From: DAOTVS01 sp034436375
GTDB taxonomy: Bacteria > Chloroflexota > Anaerolineae > SpSt-313
DNA: 16,156 bases
Assembly: GCA_034436375.1 (NCBI GenBank)
Contig: DAOTVS010000192.1
Coordinates: 1-16,156 of the forward strand
Direction: 5' to 3'
Both the position numbers and the translations under genes were made by a program. Below are positions 7,400 to 13,298 of the stretch, in pieces. Below the pieces are notes generated by a model. It saw nothing but the letters and a program-made list of their open reading frames with translations. It had not been told where the DNA came from and did no database searches. How positions within the stretch are numbered: position 1 is the first letter of the stretch; each line of letters opens with the position of its first letter.

Positions 7400-7460
7400 C
7401 AGGCAACCTGCCTGCTCTACGCCCCCAGGGCTGGGTTGCCTGCCTGCCGGGGGAGCAGGC
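7400..7460. repeat. Nested inverted repeats between YHS copy 1 and the first dehydrogenase
   Basis: CAGGCAACC (7400-7408) is matched by its complement at 7434-7442 with a 25-nt spacer. GCCTGCTC (7410-7417) is matched by its complement at 7453-7460. The two stems interlock, so they are alternatives or a pseudoknot. The block lies in the 281-bp divergent space upstream of the dehydrogenase promoter. The word GGCAACC and its complement also form the stem at 10867-10900. Confidence 0.5.
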
Positions 7461-7523
7461 CGCCAGTCTCTGATCCGGCCTTACCACGGGCTCCCCGGCA
7501 AGAATCGTGCCCACCATGGGTTT

Positions 7524-7553
7524 TTGACATGGCACGCCGGTTGCGCCTACAAT
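7524..7553 (+). promoter_or_regulatory. Promoter of the first dehydrogenase gene
   Basis: TTGACA (7524-7529), an 18-base spacer and TACAAT (7548-7553) form a good sigma-70 promoter. The start would be near 7560, giving a leader of roughly 35 nt before the GTG start codon. Confidence 0.7.
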
Positions 7554-7593
7554 CTCTGCCAGCCCTTCATCATTTTACAAGGAGCAGGCAACT

Positions 7594-8346
7594 GTGGAAA
7601 CAGGTCTCTCGGGTCAAGTCGTGCTGATTACTGGGGCCGGCGGGGGTATCGGCGCCGCTGCAGCCCTGGCGTTTGCCCGTGAGGGCGCCCGCATCGCATT
7701 GGCTGATATTAACCTGGCCGCCGCACAGGCCGTGGCTGCGCAGGCCCAGGCCCTCGGCGCCGAAGCGGAGGCCTTCCGGGTGGATCTGGCGGACCCCGAG
7801 GCCGCCCGGGTGCTGGTGGCCCAGGTGACAGAGCGCTTTGGCCCGGTTGATGTGCTGGTCAACAATGCCGGCATCTTCCAATCGGTCGCCATCGAGGACC
7901 TCACTGTGGCTGCCTGGGACCGTATGCTGGATATCAACCTGCGCGCTGTCCTTCTCTGTGCGCAGGCCGTCCTTCCGGCCATGAAAGCCCGCCGCCGGGG
8001 CCGCATCATTAATATCGCTTCCATGGCCGGTGAGGTCGGCGGCATCAAGGCGGGCGCTCATTACGCTGCAGCCAAAGCGGGGGTGATCTGCCTCACCAAA
8101 GCATTGGCCAAAAGTGAAGGACCCTATGGCATTACGGCCAACTGCATCAACCCCGGCGTGATCGATACACCTATGACCCAGGCCTGGCCGGCAGAGTGGC
8201 TGCAGGATTTCATCGCTCAAACCCCCCTCGGCCGCCTGGGTACGCCCGAGGACGTGGCCGGCGCGGTTATCTTCCTGGCTTCCTCAGCGGCCTCTTTCCT
8301 CACCGGCGTCCAGATCGACGTGAATGGTGGCCTGCACATTGCCTGA
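7594..8346 (+). CDS. Short-chain dehydrogenase/reductase (FabG-like SDR)
   Basis: This classical SDR oxidoreductase has 250 residues, the usual length. The Rossmann motif TGAGGGIG is at 13-20 and NNAG at 90-93. The catalytic tetrad is Asn114, Ser143, Tyr157 and Lys161 (HYAAAKAG). An Asp at residue 38, at the end of strand beta-2, favours NAD(H) over NADP(H). The C-terminus GVQIDVNGGLHIA is typical of FabG-like sugar or acyl dehydrogenases. The substrate cannot be assigned. The start is GTG, with AAGGAG about nine bases upstream. A promoter lies 40 bp before the gene. It is divergent to YHS copy 1 and convergent with YHS copy 2. Confidence 0.9.
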   Translation: METGLSGQVVLITGAGGGIGAAAALAFAREGARIALADINLAAAQAVAAQAQALGAEAEAFRVDLADPEAARVLVAQVTERFGPVDVLVNNAGIFQSVAIEDLTVAAWDRMLDINLRAVLLCAQAVLPAMKARRRGRIINIASMAGEVGGIKAGAHYAAAKAGVICLTKALAKSEGPYGITANCINPGVIDTPMTQAWPAEWLQDFIAQTPLGRLGTPEDVAGAVIFLASSAASFLTGVQIDVNGGLHIA

Positions 8347-8350
8347 CAAA

Positions 8351-8392
8351 CAACGGGGAGACAGGCCCCCCCCAGACCTGTCTCCCCTGTTG
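8351..8392. terminator. Hairpin between convergent dehydrogenase and YHS copy 2
   Basis: A 15-bp stem (8351-8365 with 8377-8392, one bulged base) with an 11-nt C-rich loop starts five bases after the dehydrogenase stop. It is well placed as a bidirectional transcript-end structure between convergent genes, but neither side has a U-tract. The loop is shorter than in the other long hairpins. Confidence 0.6.
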
Positions 8393-8424
8393 CCCCTACT
8401 ACAGCCGATAGGTCCCTCTACCTG

Positions 8425-8649
8425 TCAGCTGTAGCGCCCCGTCGATCCTATCGATCCTCCGGATGGCTCCCTTTCTTCAAGGGAGCCCTCTCCCACGTAG
8501 GCTTCGGGGTCCTCGTCAAACATACGCTTGCAGTCTGGGTCAGTGAAGTAGTAGGTGATGCCTTCGTAGGTCGACGTGAACCTCGCCTCTCGCGGGTTGA
8601 CTTCCAACCCACACACCGGATCGGTTACCAATCCCTTTGGCTGTTGCAC
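8425..8649 (-). CDS. Small YHS-domain protein (copy 2)
   Basis: This is a paralogue of the YHS protein at 7103. It has 74 residues with the two Cys at the same positions, Cys13 (VTDPVCGLEV) and Cys40 (YYFTDPDCKRMFDEDPEAY). The YEG.TYYF core is in the same register. The tail differs: it is acidic only briefly (EGSLEERE) and then Gly/Ser-rich. I chose the GTG start at 8649 because AGGAGG lies seven bases upstream and the protein then aligns end to end with copy 1. The longer in-frame extension to 8856 would run into the dehydrogenase promoter and start. Probably a metal-binding accessory protein; its partner is unknown. Confidence 0.83.
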   Translation of the reverse strand: MQQPKGLVTDPVCGLEVNPREARFTSTYEGITYYFTDPDCKRMFDEDPEAYVGEGSLEEREPSGGSIGSTGRYS

Positions 8650-8750
8650 GTGTAATCCTCCTGGAATCCAGGGTATACGGTTCTTTGGGCAATGCGCCCA
8701 CCTGACCTTAAGCAATAACTGTGCCAGGCCCGCCATGCCGGGATGCCTCT

Positions 8751-8778
8751 TTGACACCTGTGCCGGGCGACCTAGAAT
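8751..8778 (+). promoter_or_regulatory. Promoter of the second dehydrogenase gene
   Basis: TTGACA (8751-8756), a 16-base spacer and TAGAAT (8773-8778) lie 38 bp before the start codon. Architecture matches the promoter of the first dehydrogenase. Confidence 0.65.
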
Positions 8779-8816
8779 GAGCGCCGAAAAATCCTTATAC
8801 GCAAGGAGCAAGGTGT

Positions 8817-9584
8817 ATGATCCTCGATGCTTTCCGTCTTGACGGGCAGGTCGCATTGGTCACGGGGGGCGGCACAGGGCTGGGGCAGGGCATGGCTGTG
8901 GGCCTGGCGGAAGCGGGCGCCGATATTGCCATCCTCCACCGTACCCATTTTGCAGAAACCCGGCAGGCCGTGGGTGCTCTGGGGCGCCGCTGCATCGGCG
9001 TGCCGCTCGATCTGGCCACGGCCTCGGTCGAAGATCTGGGGGCGGCCGTGCAGCAGGTGGTGGCGCAGATGGGTCGGCTCGATATCCTCGTCAACTGCGC
9101 GGGTATCACCGCCCGTGCGCCGGCCCTCGACTATCGTGAGGAAGACTGGGATGCGCTGCTGCGGGTGAACCTCAAAGCCGCCTTTTTCCTGGCGCAGGCC
9201 GCAGCCCGTCATTTTGTGGCCCGGGGCGGTGGGGGCAAGATCATCAACATCGGCTCCCTGCTGAGCCTGCAGGGAGGCATCCTGAACAGTGGCTATACCT
9301 CCTCCAAGAGTGGGCTCTTGGGGCTGACCCGCCTGCTGGCCAATGAGTGGGCCCCGCTGGGGATCAATGTGAACTGCATCATCCCCGGCTATATGGATAC
9401 GGCCCTCTGTGCGCCCCTCAAAGCTGATGCGGCGCGCAACCGGGCCATCCTTGACCGCATCCCTGCCAATCGTTGGGGCACGCCGCAAGACCTGCAGGGC
9501 GCGGTCGTGTTCCTCGCTTCCCATGCTGCGGATTATGTGCATGGCATCGCCCTGCCGGTCGATGGAGGGTGGCTGGCGAGGTGA
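8817..9584 (+). CDS. SDR oxidoreductase, KduD-like (2-deoxy-D-gluconate 3-dehydrogenase type)
   Basis: This 255-residue classical SDR resembles KduD, which interconverts keto-deoxy sugar acids in pectin and uronate breakdown. Resemblance is recalled from the family: the N-terminus MILDAFRLDGQVALVTGG, the run TGLGQGMA, the stretch GGKIINIGSLLSLQGG and the C-terminal DGGWLAR. The Rossmann motif is TGGGTGLG (16-23). NCAG (93-96) replaces the usual NNAG. The catalytic residues are Asn118, Ser147, Tyr160 and Lys164. Strand beta-2 ends in ILHR, without the acidic residue that selects NAD. No other uronate genes are nearby, so the true substrate is open. The ATG has AAGGAG eight bases upstream. It is convergent with the GNAT gene, with a hairpin between them. 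Confidence 0.88.
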   Translation: MILDAFRLDGQVALVTGGGTGLGQGMAVGLAEAGADIAILHRTHFAETRQAVGALGRRCIGVPLDLATASVEDLGAAVQQVVAQMGRLDILVNCAGITARAPALDYREEDWDALLRVNLKAAFFLAQAAARHFVARGGGGKIINIGSLLSLQGGILNSGYTSSKSGLLGLTRLLANEWAPLGINVNCIIPGYMDTALCAPLKADAARNRAILDRIPANRWGTPQDLQGAVVFLASHAADYVHGIALPVDGGWLAR

Positions 9585-9594
9585 GGCGTAAGAC

Positions 9595-9707
9595 GTGAAA
9601 CGTCAAACGTAATGGCCGCCATGGCGTAGGTCACTGCTTCTCGTGGTGCCTGCCAGCATCCCAATGTGGAGCAGCAGGCCTGCCGCCATGGAGATCTGAC
9701 GTTTCAC
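9595..9707. repeat. Imperfect long hairpin between KduD-like and GNAT genes
   Basis: The outer arms share an 11-bp perfect inverted match (GTGAAACGTCA at 9595-9605 with 9697-9707). An inner CCATGGC pairs with GCCATGG (9619-9625, 9685-9691), and an AGCAG stem surrounds a loop of about 27-31 nt. The flanks are built of repeated ACGTGAAACGT-like words. The right arm includes the GNAT stop codon (9704-9706), and the last GNAT codons lie just outside it. The core GCCAG ... AATGTGGA.C.GC is shared with the hairpin at the argH end. Confidence 0.7.
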
Positions 9708-10618
9708 CTTTTACGTTTTACTTCCCGCCGATACAGGTTGTACGCATAGACCGGCTTGAACCCGACGCTGGTGTAGAGGCGCAGGGCGGGCTCGTTGTCG
9801 CGATCGACGTTGAGCTCGACGGTGGGCCAGCGGTTCTCCAGGCACTGGCGAATGCCGCAGGCCAGCAGCCAACGCCCCAGACCAAGCCCGCGCCGCTCGG
9901 GGTGGATGCCCAGCGACGCGATGTGGCCGCTCTGAACGGTGGCGCCGCCGAGGGTGATCTCGCGCGCTCTGACCTCACACAGGCCAACAGGCTGGCCCTC
10001 ACCCAGCCGCTCTACCACCCAGACGCGCGCGCCCGTCTGCTCCATGTAGAGGCGGTACCCCGGCCCGTCGGCACGGCCTACCCGCTCGCTGGAATAGACT
10101 CTATTGGTCAGTAGAGCGAGTTGGGTGCTTTCCGAGGCCCTGGCTTCGCGCAGCCAATAGCCGGCCACCGCCGGCGCCGGGGGCACGATGATGGGCTGCA
10201 GGCGCATATGCTGGCGAGGCACAAACAGGTCAAAGCCATGACGCCGCAAGAAAGCGCCTGCTGCGGCGTCGCGGTCGCTTACGGTGGTGCCCACATAGGG
10301 AGCGCCGCGCCGGGCCGCTTCAGCCAGGAGTTGCTCGAGGAGCATGCTGCCCAGGCCACGGTTGCGCCACGCCGGGTGCACAAACACTTCGACCTGCAGC
10401 CAACCCAGGCTGTGCCAGGGCCGCAGGCCGCCATAGGCCAGGATCTCTTGCCCCTGCTCGATGACCCACAGGTTGTGCGCGGCGCTTCCCTGACGCAGGT
10501 CGTTCTGCAATTGCATGCCCGCGTTGGCGTTCTGCTCTGCATCCACTGCTGCATTGGCGGCGCGGATGGCCAGCAGGCTGGCGCTATCCTGCGGGCGAAA
10601 AGCTCTGAGGTGTGTCAT
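9704..10618 (-). CDS. Tandem GNAT-domain acetyltransferase
   Basis: This 304-residue protein carries two GNAT folds, as in mycothiol synthase-like proteins. The first has acetyl-CoA motif A VEVFVHPAWRNRGLGSMLL near residues 76-94. The second has SLGIHPERRGLGLGRWLL near 235-252 and a motif B-like NEPALRLYTSVGF at 275-287. The second domain looks better preserved in the N..AL.LY..VGF signature. The acceptor substrate is unknown; there is no evidence here for a mycothiol pathway. The ATG start has GGGGAGG four bases upstream. It is divergent from the glycosylase stub, only 32 bp away. Its basic C-terminal tail (EVKRKR) and stop codon come from repeat-like hairpin sequence, which suggests that the original 3' end was overwritten (inference). 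Confidence 0.85.
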   Translation of the reverse strand: MTHLRAFRPQDSASLLAIRAANAAVDAEQNANAGMQLQNDLRQGSAAHNLWVIEQGQEILAYGGLRPWHSLGWLQVEVFVHPAWRNRGLGSMLLEQLLAEAARRGAPYVGTTVSDRDAAAGAFLRRHGFDLFVPRQHMRLQPIIVPPAPAVAGYWLREARASESTQLALLTNRVYSSERVGRADGPGYRLYMEQTGARVWVVERLGEGQPVGLCEVRAREITLGGATVQSGHIASLGIHPERRGLGLGRWLLACGIRQCLENRWPTVELNVDRDNEPALRLYTSVGFKPVYAYNLYRREVKRKR

Positions 10619-10650
10619 ATGCCTCCCCTGCCACCTTGTAGGAGGGTCCC

Positions 10651-10887
10651 ATGCCTGAATGGCCCGATATTCATGTCCTGATAGCCAGCTTCAACCAGGC
10701 TCTGGCCGGGCGTACGATAGGCTCGGTCATCGTCAACCAGCCCCGTTGCCTGAACCTGCCGCCGGAGGATCTGGCGCGCGCGCTCACCGGGCGCACAATC
10801 GGCGCCATCCGCCAGCGGGGCAAATGGGCGTTGCTGGCTTTGGATAGCAGAGTTGCTAACGCTAAGGGAGGCAACCCACTCTGTTGA
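10651..10887 (+). pseudogene. Truncated formamidopyrimidine-DNA glycosylase (N-terminal stub)
   Basis: The reading frame starts MPEWPDIHVLIASFNQALAG. This is the N-terminus of the Fpg/Nei family, in which Pro2 is the catalytic nucleophile and Glu3 is also catalytic; both are present. Homology runs to about residue 65 (GKWALLALDS). The frame then reads through non-homologous sequence (RVANAKGG...) to a stop at 78 residues, against roughly 270 for an intact enzyme. The helix-two-turn-helix and C-terminal zinc finger are missing, and I see no continuation in any frame before 11318. The break falls at a hairpin (10867-10900). A good AGGAGG ribosome site and intact start remain, so loss looks recent. 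It probably makes no working enzyme. Confidence 0.75.
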
Positions 10888-10900
10888 GCAGGTTGCCTCC
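10867..10900. repeat. Hairpin at the break in the glycosylase gene
   Basis: A 10-bp perfect inverted repeat (GGAGGCAACC at 10867-10876, complement at 10891-10900) has a 14-nt loop containing TTGAGCA. It follows within 20 bases of the point where glycosylase homology ends and includes the accidental stop codon. Confidence 0.65.
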
Positions 10901-11318
10901 TCCATGCAGGTAATCCTGTGTGTCGTGATCGGCCTACAAGGCGCTTGCGGCGCCCGGTTTGTAGGTTTCCCACGGGGACGCCCCGCGGGGCGCCCCGACA
11001 CAGGGCCTAGCGCCAAAGGCGGCCTCACCCCTGCCAAGCCAGATGATGTGGAGGGCACGGGCAGAGGTGAGGGCCGGCCAGGGTTTGGGAGGGTTTGCAC
11101 GTTAGCAGCCGCGCGGGCCCGAGCCCGATAGCTCATCCGGCCCCGACGCGCGCCTGGCCAAGAACGGAGTCTCTACCGCCAGGGATGAAGCAAGAAGTGT
11201 GCCAACCGTAATAAGTAATACGTAATGCGTAAAGTTGCTATTGCGGAGCGTCTGCTGCTCCATGCTGCCCGCACTGGACAAGTGAATCGAGAGCAGCAAG
11301 CAATCCGCGGTGCGATTT
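10888..11318. other. Non-coding, structure-rich region
   Basis: No convincing gene is seen in these 431 bases. The region contains a hairpin at 10933-10965 (CCTACAA with TTGTAGG plus an inner GGCGC stem), a GC palindrome around 10974-10996, and an inverted repeat at 11021-11035 with 11060-11075 (one mismatch and one bulge, 24-nt loop). It then enters the long hairpin at 11222-11329. It may be a graveyard of hairpin elements that replaced the rest of the glycosylase gene. Confidence 0.6.
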
Positions 11319-11329
11319 TTACGCATTAC
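11222..11329. repeat. Imperfect long hairpin spanning the DUF362 gene stop codon
   Basis: Two 39-nt arms (11222-11260 and 11291-11329) align without gaps at 28 of 39 positions, and five further positions can form G-U pairs in plus-strand RNA. The outermost stretch (GTAATGCGTAAA) and the innermost GAGCAGC are perfect. The loop is 30 nt. The stop codon of the DUF362 gene (11319-11321) lies in the right arm. Just outside the left arm is a 15-nt word, AACCGTAATAAGTAA (11204-11218), that recurs exactly in the hairpin at the window end. Confidence 0.8.
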
Positions 11330-12584
11330 TTCCGAACAGAAGCCGGCCCAGCCAGGGGCGCTGCAGCTCGACGGCCAGGTTCGGGCACAACTCGTGGCAG
11401 CAATAGCAGCGGATGCACCGGTCGGGATCCATGACGGCGCGGCCGTTGACAATGGTGATGGCCTGCACGGGGCAATGCTCAACGCAATAGCGGCAGCCCG
11501 TGCACCGCGGACCTGCGACGGGCGAAACGACCAACTGGCGGGTGGCCCAGCGCCGGATGAACAGCGGCACACTGCCCACATCCACAGCGCCCGCCGCGAT
11601 ATCGTCTTCCGTCGCCGAGTGGCCATCAGGGGTGCGCACAGCAATGGTGGGCTGCAGCAAGCGCACGAGCCTACGCGGCACCAGCCCCGGGTCCACCGCC
11701 GTCGCGCTGCCGGGACGAAAGCCATGGAAGCGCAGATCGGCCAGGGAAGCGCCCCGCAGGTCGATCTCCTCCAGGCGGCCGCTGCTCAGGCCCCACTCTA
11801 CCGCCACCTGGATCGTGGGCATGGAGAGCGGCTCCCAGCCCACCAGCGCCATGGCCACCACATCGGCTGCCACCGCATCGGGGCTGGCCAGGAGCGTGCG
11901 CCCGGCAAAGGGGTTGCCGCCTGTGGGGCCGTTGCCGTCCATGGCCACGATGCCGTCAGTGAGCGAAAGCACGGGCCGCACGCAGCGGACGATGTCGATC
12001 AGGCCCTGCGAAAAGGCGAGCGCATTCTGCAGCTTGCTGTGATAGCCAATCTTGGTGACACCCGGGATTACCCCGAACAGGTTCTTGGTGGCTGCGCTGA
12101 GCCGCGTCAGATTGTGCGTCTTGAGCTTCGGCAGGTTGATCACCGCATCGGCGTTGGCGATAGCCGAGATGACGTCAATGCGCTTGAGCAGTCGGCCCTC
12201 GGGGTTGGGCATACCGGTGACGCCAGTATCGTAATTCAGCTCCGCGCCCGTCTCCTCAGCCACCTGCCGCATGCCGGTTTTCTCATAGAGCCGGCGCAGC
12301 AGGATGGGCGTAAAGGGCCCGCCGGGGCTTTCCACGATGACCGGTGTGGCCCCTACTTCCTGCACCAGGAGCGCCATCGCTCGCACCACACTCGGGTGCG
12401 TCGTGGCCGCAGCCTCCGGCGCCATCGCCCGCACCAGGTTGGGCTTGAGCGCCACCCGTTGCCCGGGCTGAATATAGCGCCCCAGGCCGCCCAGCAGGTC
12501 GATGGCCTGCCGCACAGACTCTTCTACCCGCTGCGGATCGTAATCGGCGCAGCGCACCAGGGAGACGACCGGCCGTTCCGACAT
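11319..12584 (-). CDS. DUF362 protein with C-terminal 2x[4Fe-4S] ferredoxin domain
   Basis: This 421-residue protein has an N-terminal DUF362 domain (conserved VALKPNLVRA near 50-59, INLPKLKTHN and SAATKNLFGVIPG in the middle) and a bacterial ferredoxin domain at the end. The ferredoxin Cys are C361, C364, C367 and C371 followed by Pro, then C390, C393, C396 and C400 followed by Pro, so two [4Fe-4S] clusters are expected. DUF362 proteins are poorly characterised redox proteins; the role here is unknown. I preferred the ATG giving MSERPVVSLVR because a GGGA ribosome site lies about eight bases upstream; the longer start adds only seven residues. The last residues (FGSNA) and the stop are encoded within a hairpin arm. 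The gene is divergent from alaS. Confidence 0.88.
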   Translation of the reverse strand: MSERPVVSLVRCADYDPQRVEESVRQAIDLLGGLGRYIQPGQRVALKPNLVRAMAPEAAATTHPSVVRAMALLVQEVGATPVIVESPGGPFTPILLRRLYEKTGMRQVAEETGAELNYDTGVTGMPNPEGRLLKRIDVISAIANADAVINLPKLKTHNLTRLSAATKNLFGVIPGVTKIGYHSKLQNALAFSQGLIDIVRCVRPVLSLTDGIVAMDGNGPTGGNPFAGRTLLASPDAVAADVVAMALVGWEPLSMPTIQVAVEWGLSSGRLEEIDLRGASLADLRFHGFRPGSATAVDPGLVPRRLVRLLQPTIAVRTPDGHSATEDDIAAGAVDVGSVPLFIRRWATRQLVVSPVAGPRCTGCRYCVEHCPVQAITIVNGRAVMDPDRCIRCYCCHELCPNLAVELQRPWLGRLLFGSNA

Positions 12585-12629
12585 GACGTCTATCCCTTTC
12601 CCCATAGCAATATCTTTACTATCAGAACT

Positions 12630-12658
12630 ATTCTACTCCTCATCAGGGCAAGCGGCAA
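12630..12658 (-). promoter_or_regulatory. Candidate promoter of the DUF362 gene
   Basis: On the minus strand TTGCCG (12658-12653) and TAGAAT (12635-12630) are separated by 17 bases. The predicted start is near 12623, about 39 nt before the chosen ATG. The -35 element is imperfect. Confidence 0.45.
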
Positions 12659-12698
12659 CCCAGCCACTTTCCCTAGCGACACTACCTTGATACTTGCC

Positions 12699-12727
12699 TT
12701 GACAGAATCGTTGCCTTGTGCTATTTT
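12699..12727 (+). promoter_or_regulatory. Promoter of the alaS T-box transcript
   Basis: TTGACA (12699-12704), a 17-base spacer and TATTTT (12722-12727) precede the T-box leader. Transcription should begin near 12734. Confidence 0.7.
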
Positions 12728-12734
12728 CCCTGCA

Positions 12735-13154
12735 TAGAAATCAGCAGACTGTCGCTGACGGGAGCAAGTAGACGTGCGTTTTGTGCGCACAGAGAGCCGC
12801 GGGCTGGTGAGACGCGGCCGCCGGGCGCTCGCTGAAGCCCTCCCCGAGATGCAGGCAGAACGCCGTCCTATTGGCGGCCAGTAAACCCTGCCGGGTCCTC
12901 CCGATACAGAGGCGCCTCTCATAAAGGGTGCAACCCACGGAGCTTACACGGCCTATCGGGCCGTCTCTATGGGCACTGGCTGGTGTAGAGACGTGCCGGT
13001 GGCGCGTGTTTTGGTGGTGGAGACATGCGTGGCCTGCCGGGCTGTTACCCTGAGAGAAGAGGCCAAGGCGCCTGCTGGCGACGCGGGCGTGAAGCAAGGT
13101 GGTACCACCCATTGCGCGACGGGTCCTTGCCGAGAAGGGCAAGGGCCTTTTTTT
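12735..13154 (+). promoter_or_regulatory. T-box riboswitch leader of alaS
   Basis: This leader senses uncharged tRNA-Ala and lets transcription continue into alaS when it binds. Stem I features are visible: GGGAGCAAGTA near 12761-12771, an AG-bulge-like AGAGAG followed by GCTGGTGAGA at 12791-12812, and a candidate specifier GCC (Ala codon) at 12837-12839 preceded by GAA. The T-box core GAAGCAAGGTGGTACCA is at 13091-13107. Its bulge reads TGGT, so the last base would pair with A73, the discriminator of tRNA-Ala. It is followed by an intrinsic terminator. The order and spacing are those of a standard transcriptional T-box; the exact specifier position is my inference. Confidence 0.9.
13121..13154 (+). 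terminator. T-box intrinsic terminator upstream of alaS
   Basis: A 10-bp stem (13122-13131 with 13138-13147, one G-U pair) with a 6-nt loop is followed by seven T residues. It competes with the T-box antiterminator just upstream. Confidence 0.9.
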
Positions 13155-13161
13155 ATTGAAA

Positions 13162-13280
13162 GCTATCAGCCATTAGCTATCAGCTATCAGCCTGAATCCC
13201 GATGAGCCGGACGCTGAAGCTCCACGGCAAAGCCTTTGCCAAAGACAACGACTGGAAGCTAATAGCTGATAGATGTTAGC
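13162..13280. repeat. Imperfect long hairpin between T-box and alaS
   Basis: The arms 13162-13198 and 13244-13280 align without gaps; 23 of the 31 outermost positions match. Both arms are built of GCTATCA/GCTGATAG-like words repeated in tandem. The 45-nt centre contains its own perfect hairpin (13226-13240, GGCAAA with TTTGCC). AGACAACG at 13243-13250 also occurs in the loop of the argG hairpin. Read-through transcripts would carry this structure in the alaS 5' leader, ending 18 bases before the start codon. Confidence 0.7.
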
Positions 13281-13298
13281 TAGAAGGAGTGTTATCTC

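Noticed and set aside
8650..8856. Longer start for YHS copy 2
   Set aside because: It would overlap the second dehydrogenase promoter and start codon. The GTG at 8649 has an AGGAGG and restores end-to-end match with copy 1.
9595..9605. Further parS-like site (ACGTGAAACGT words)
   Set aside because: It lacks the TGTTTCACGTGAAACA palindrome; the similarity is limited to GTGAAAC and belongs to the hairpin arm.
11310..12737. 475-residue open frame on the plus strand opposite the DUF362 gene
   Set aside because: It is antisense to a protein with two intact ferredoxin clusters. The translation is rich in His, Gln and Arg without recognisable domains.
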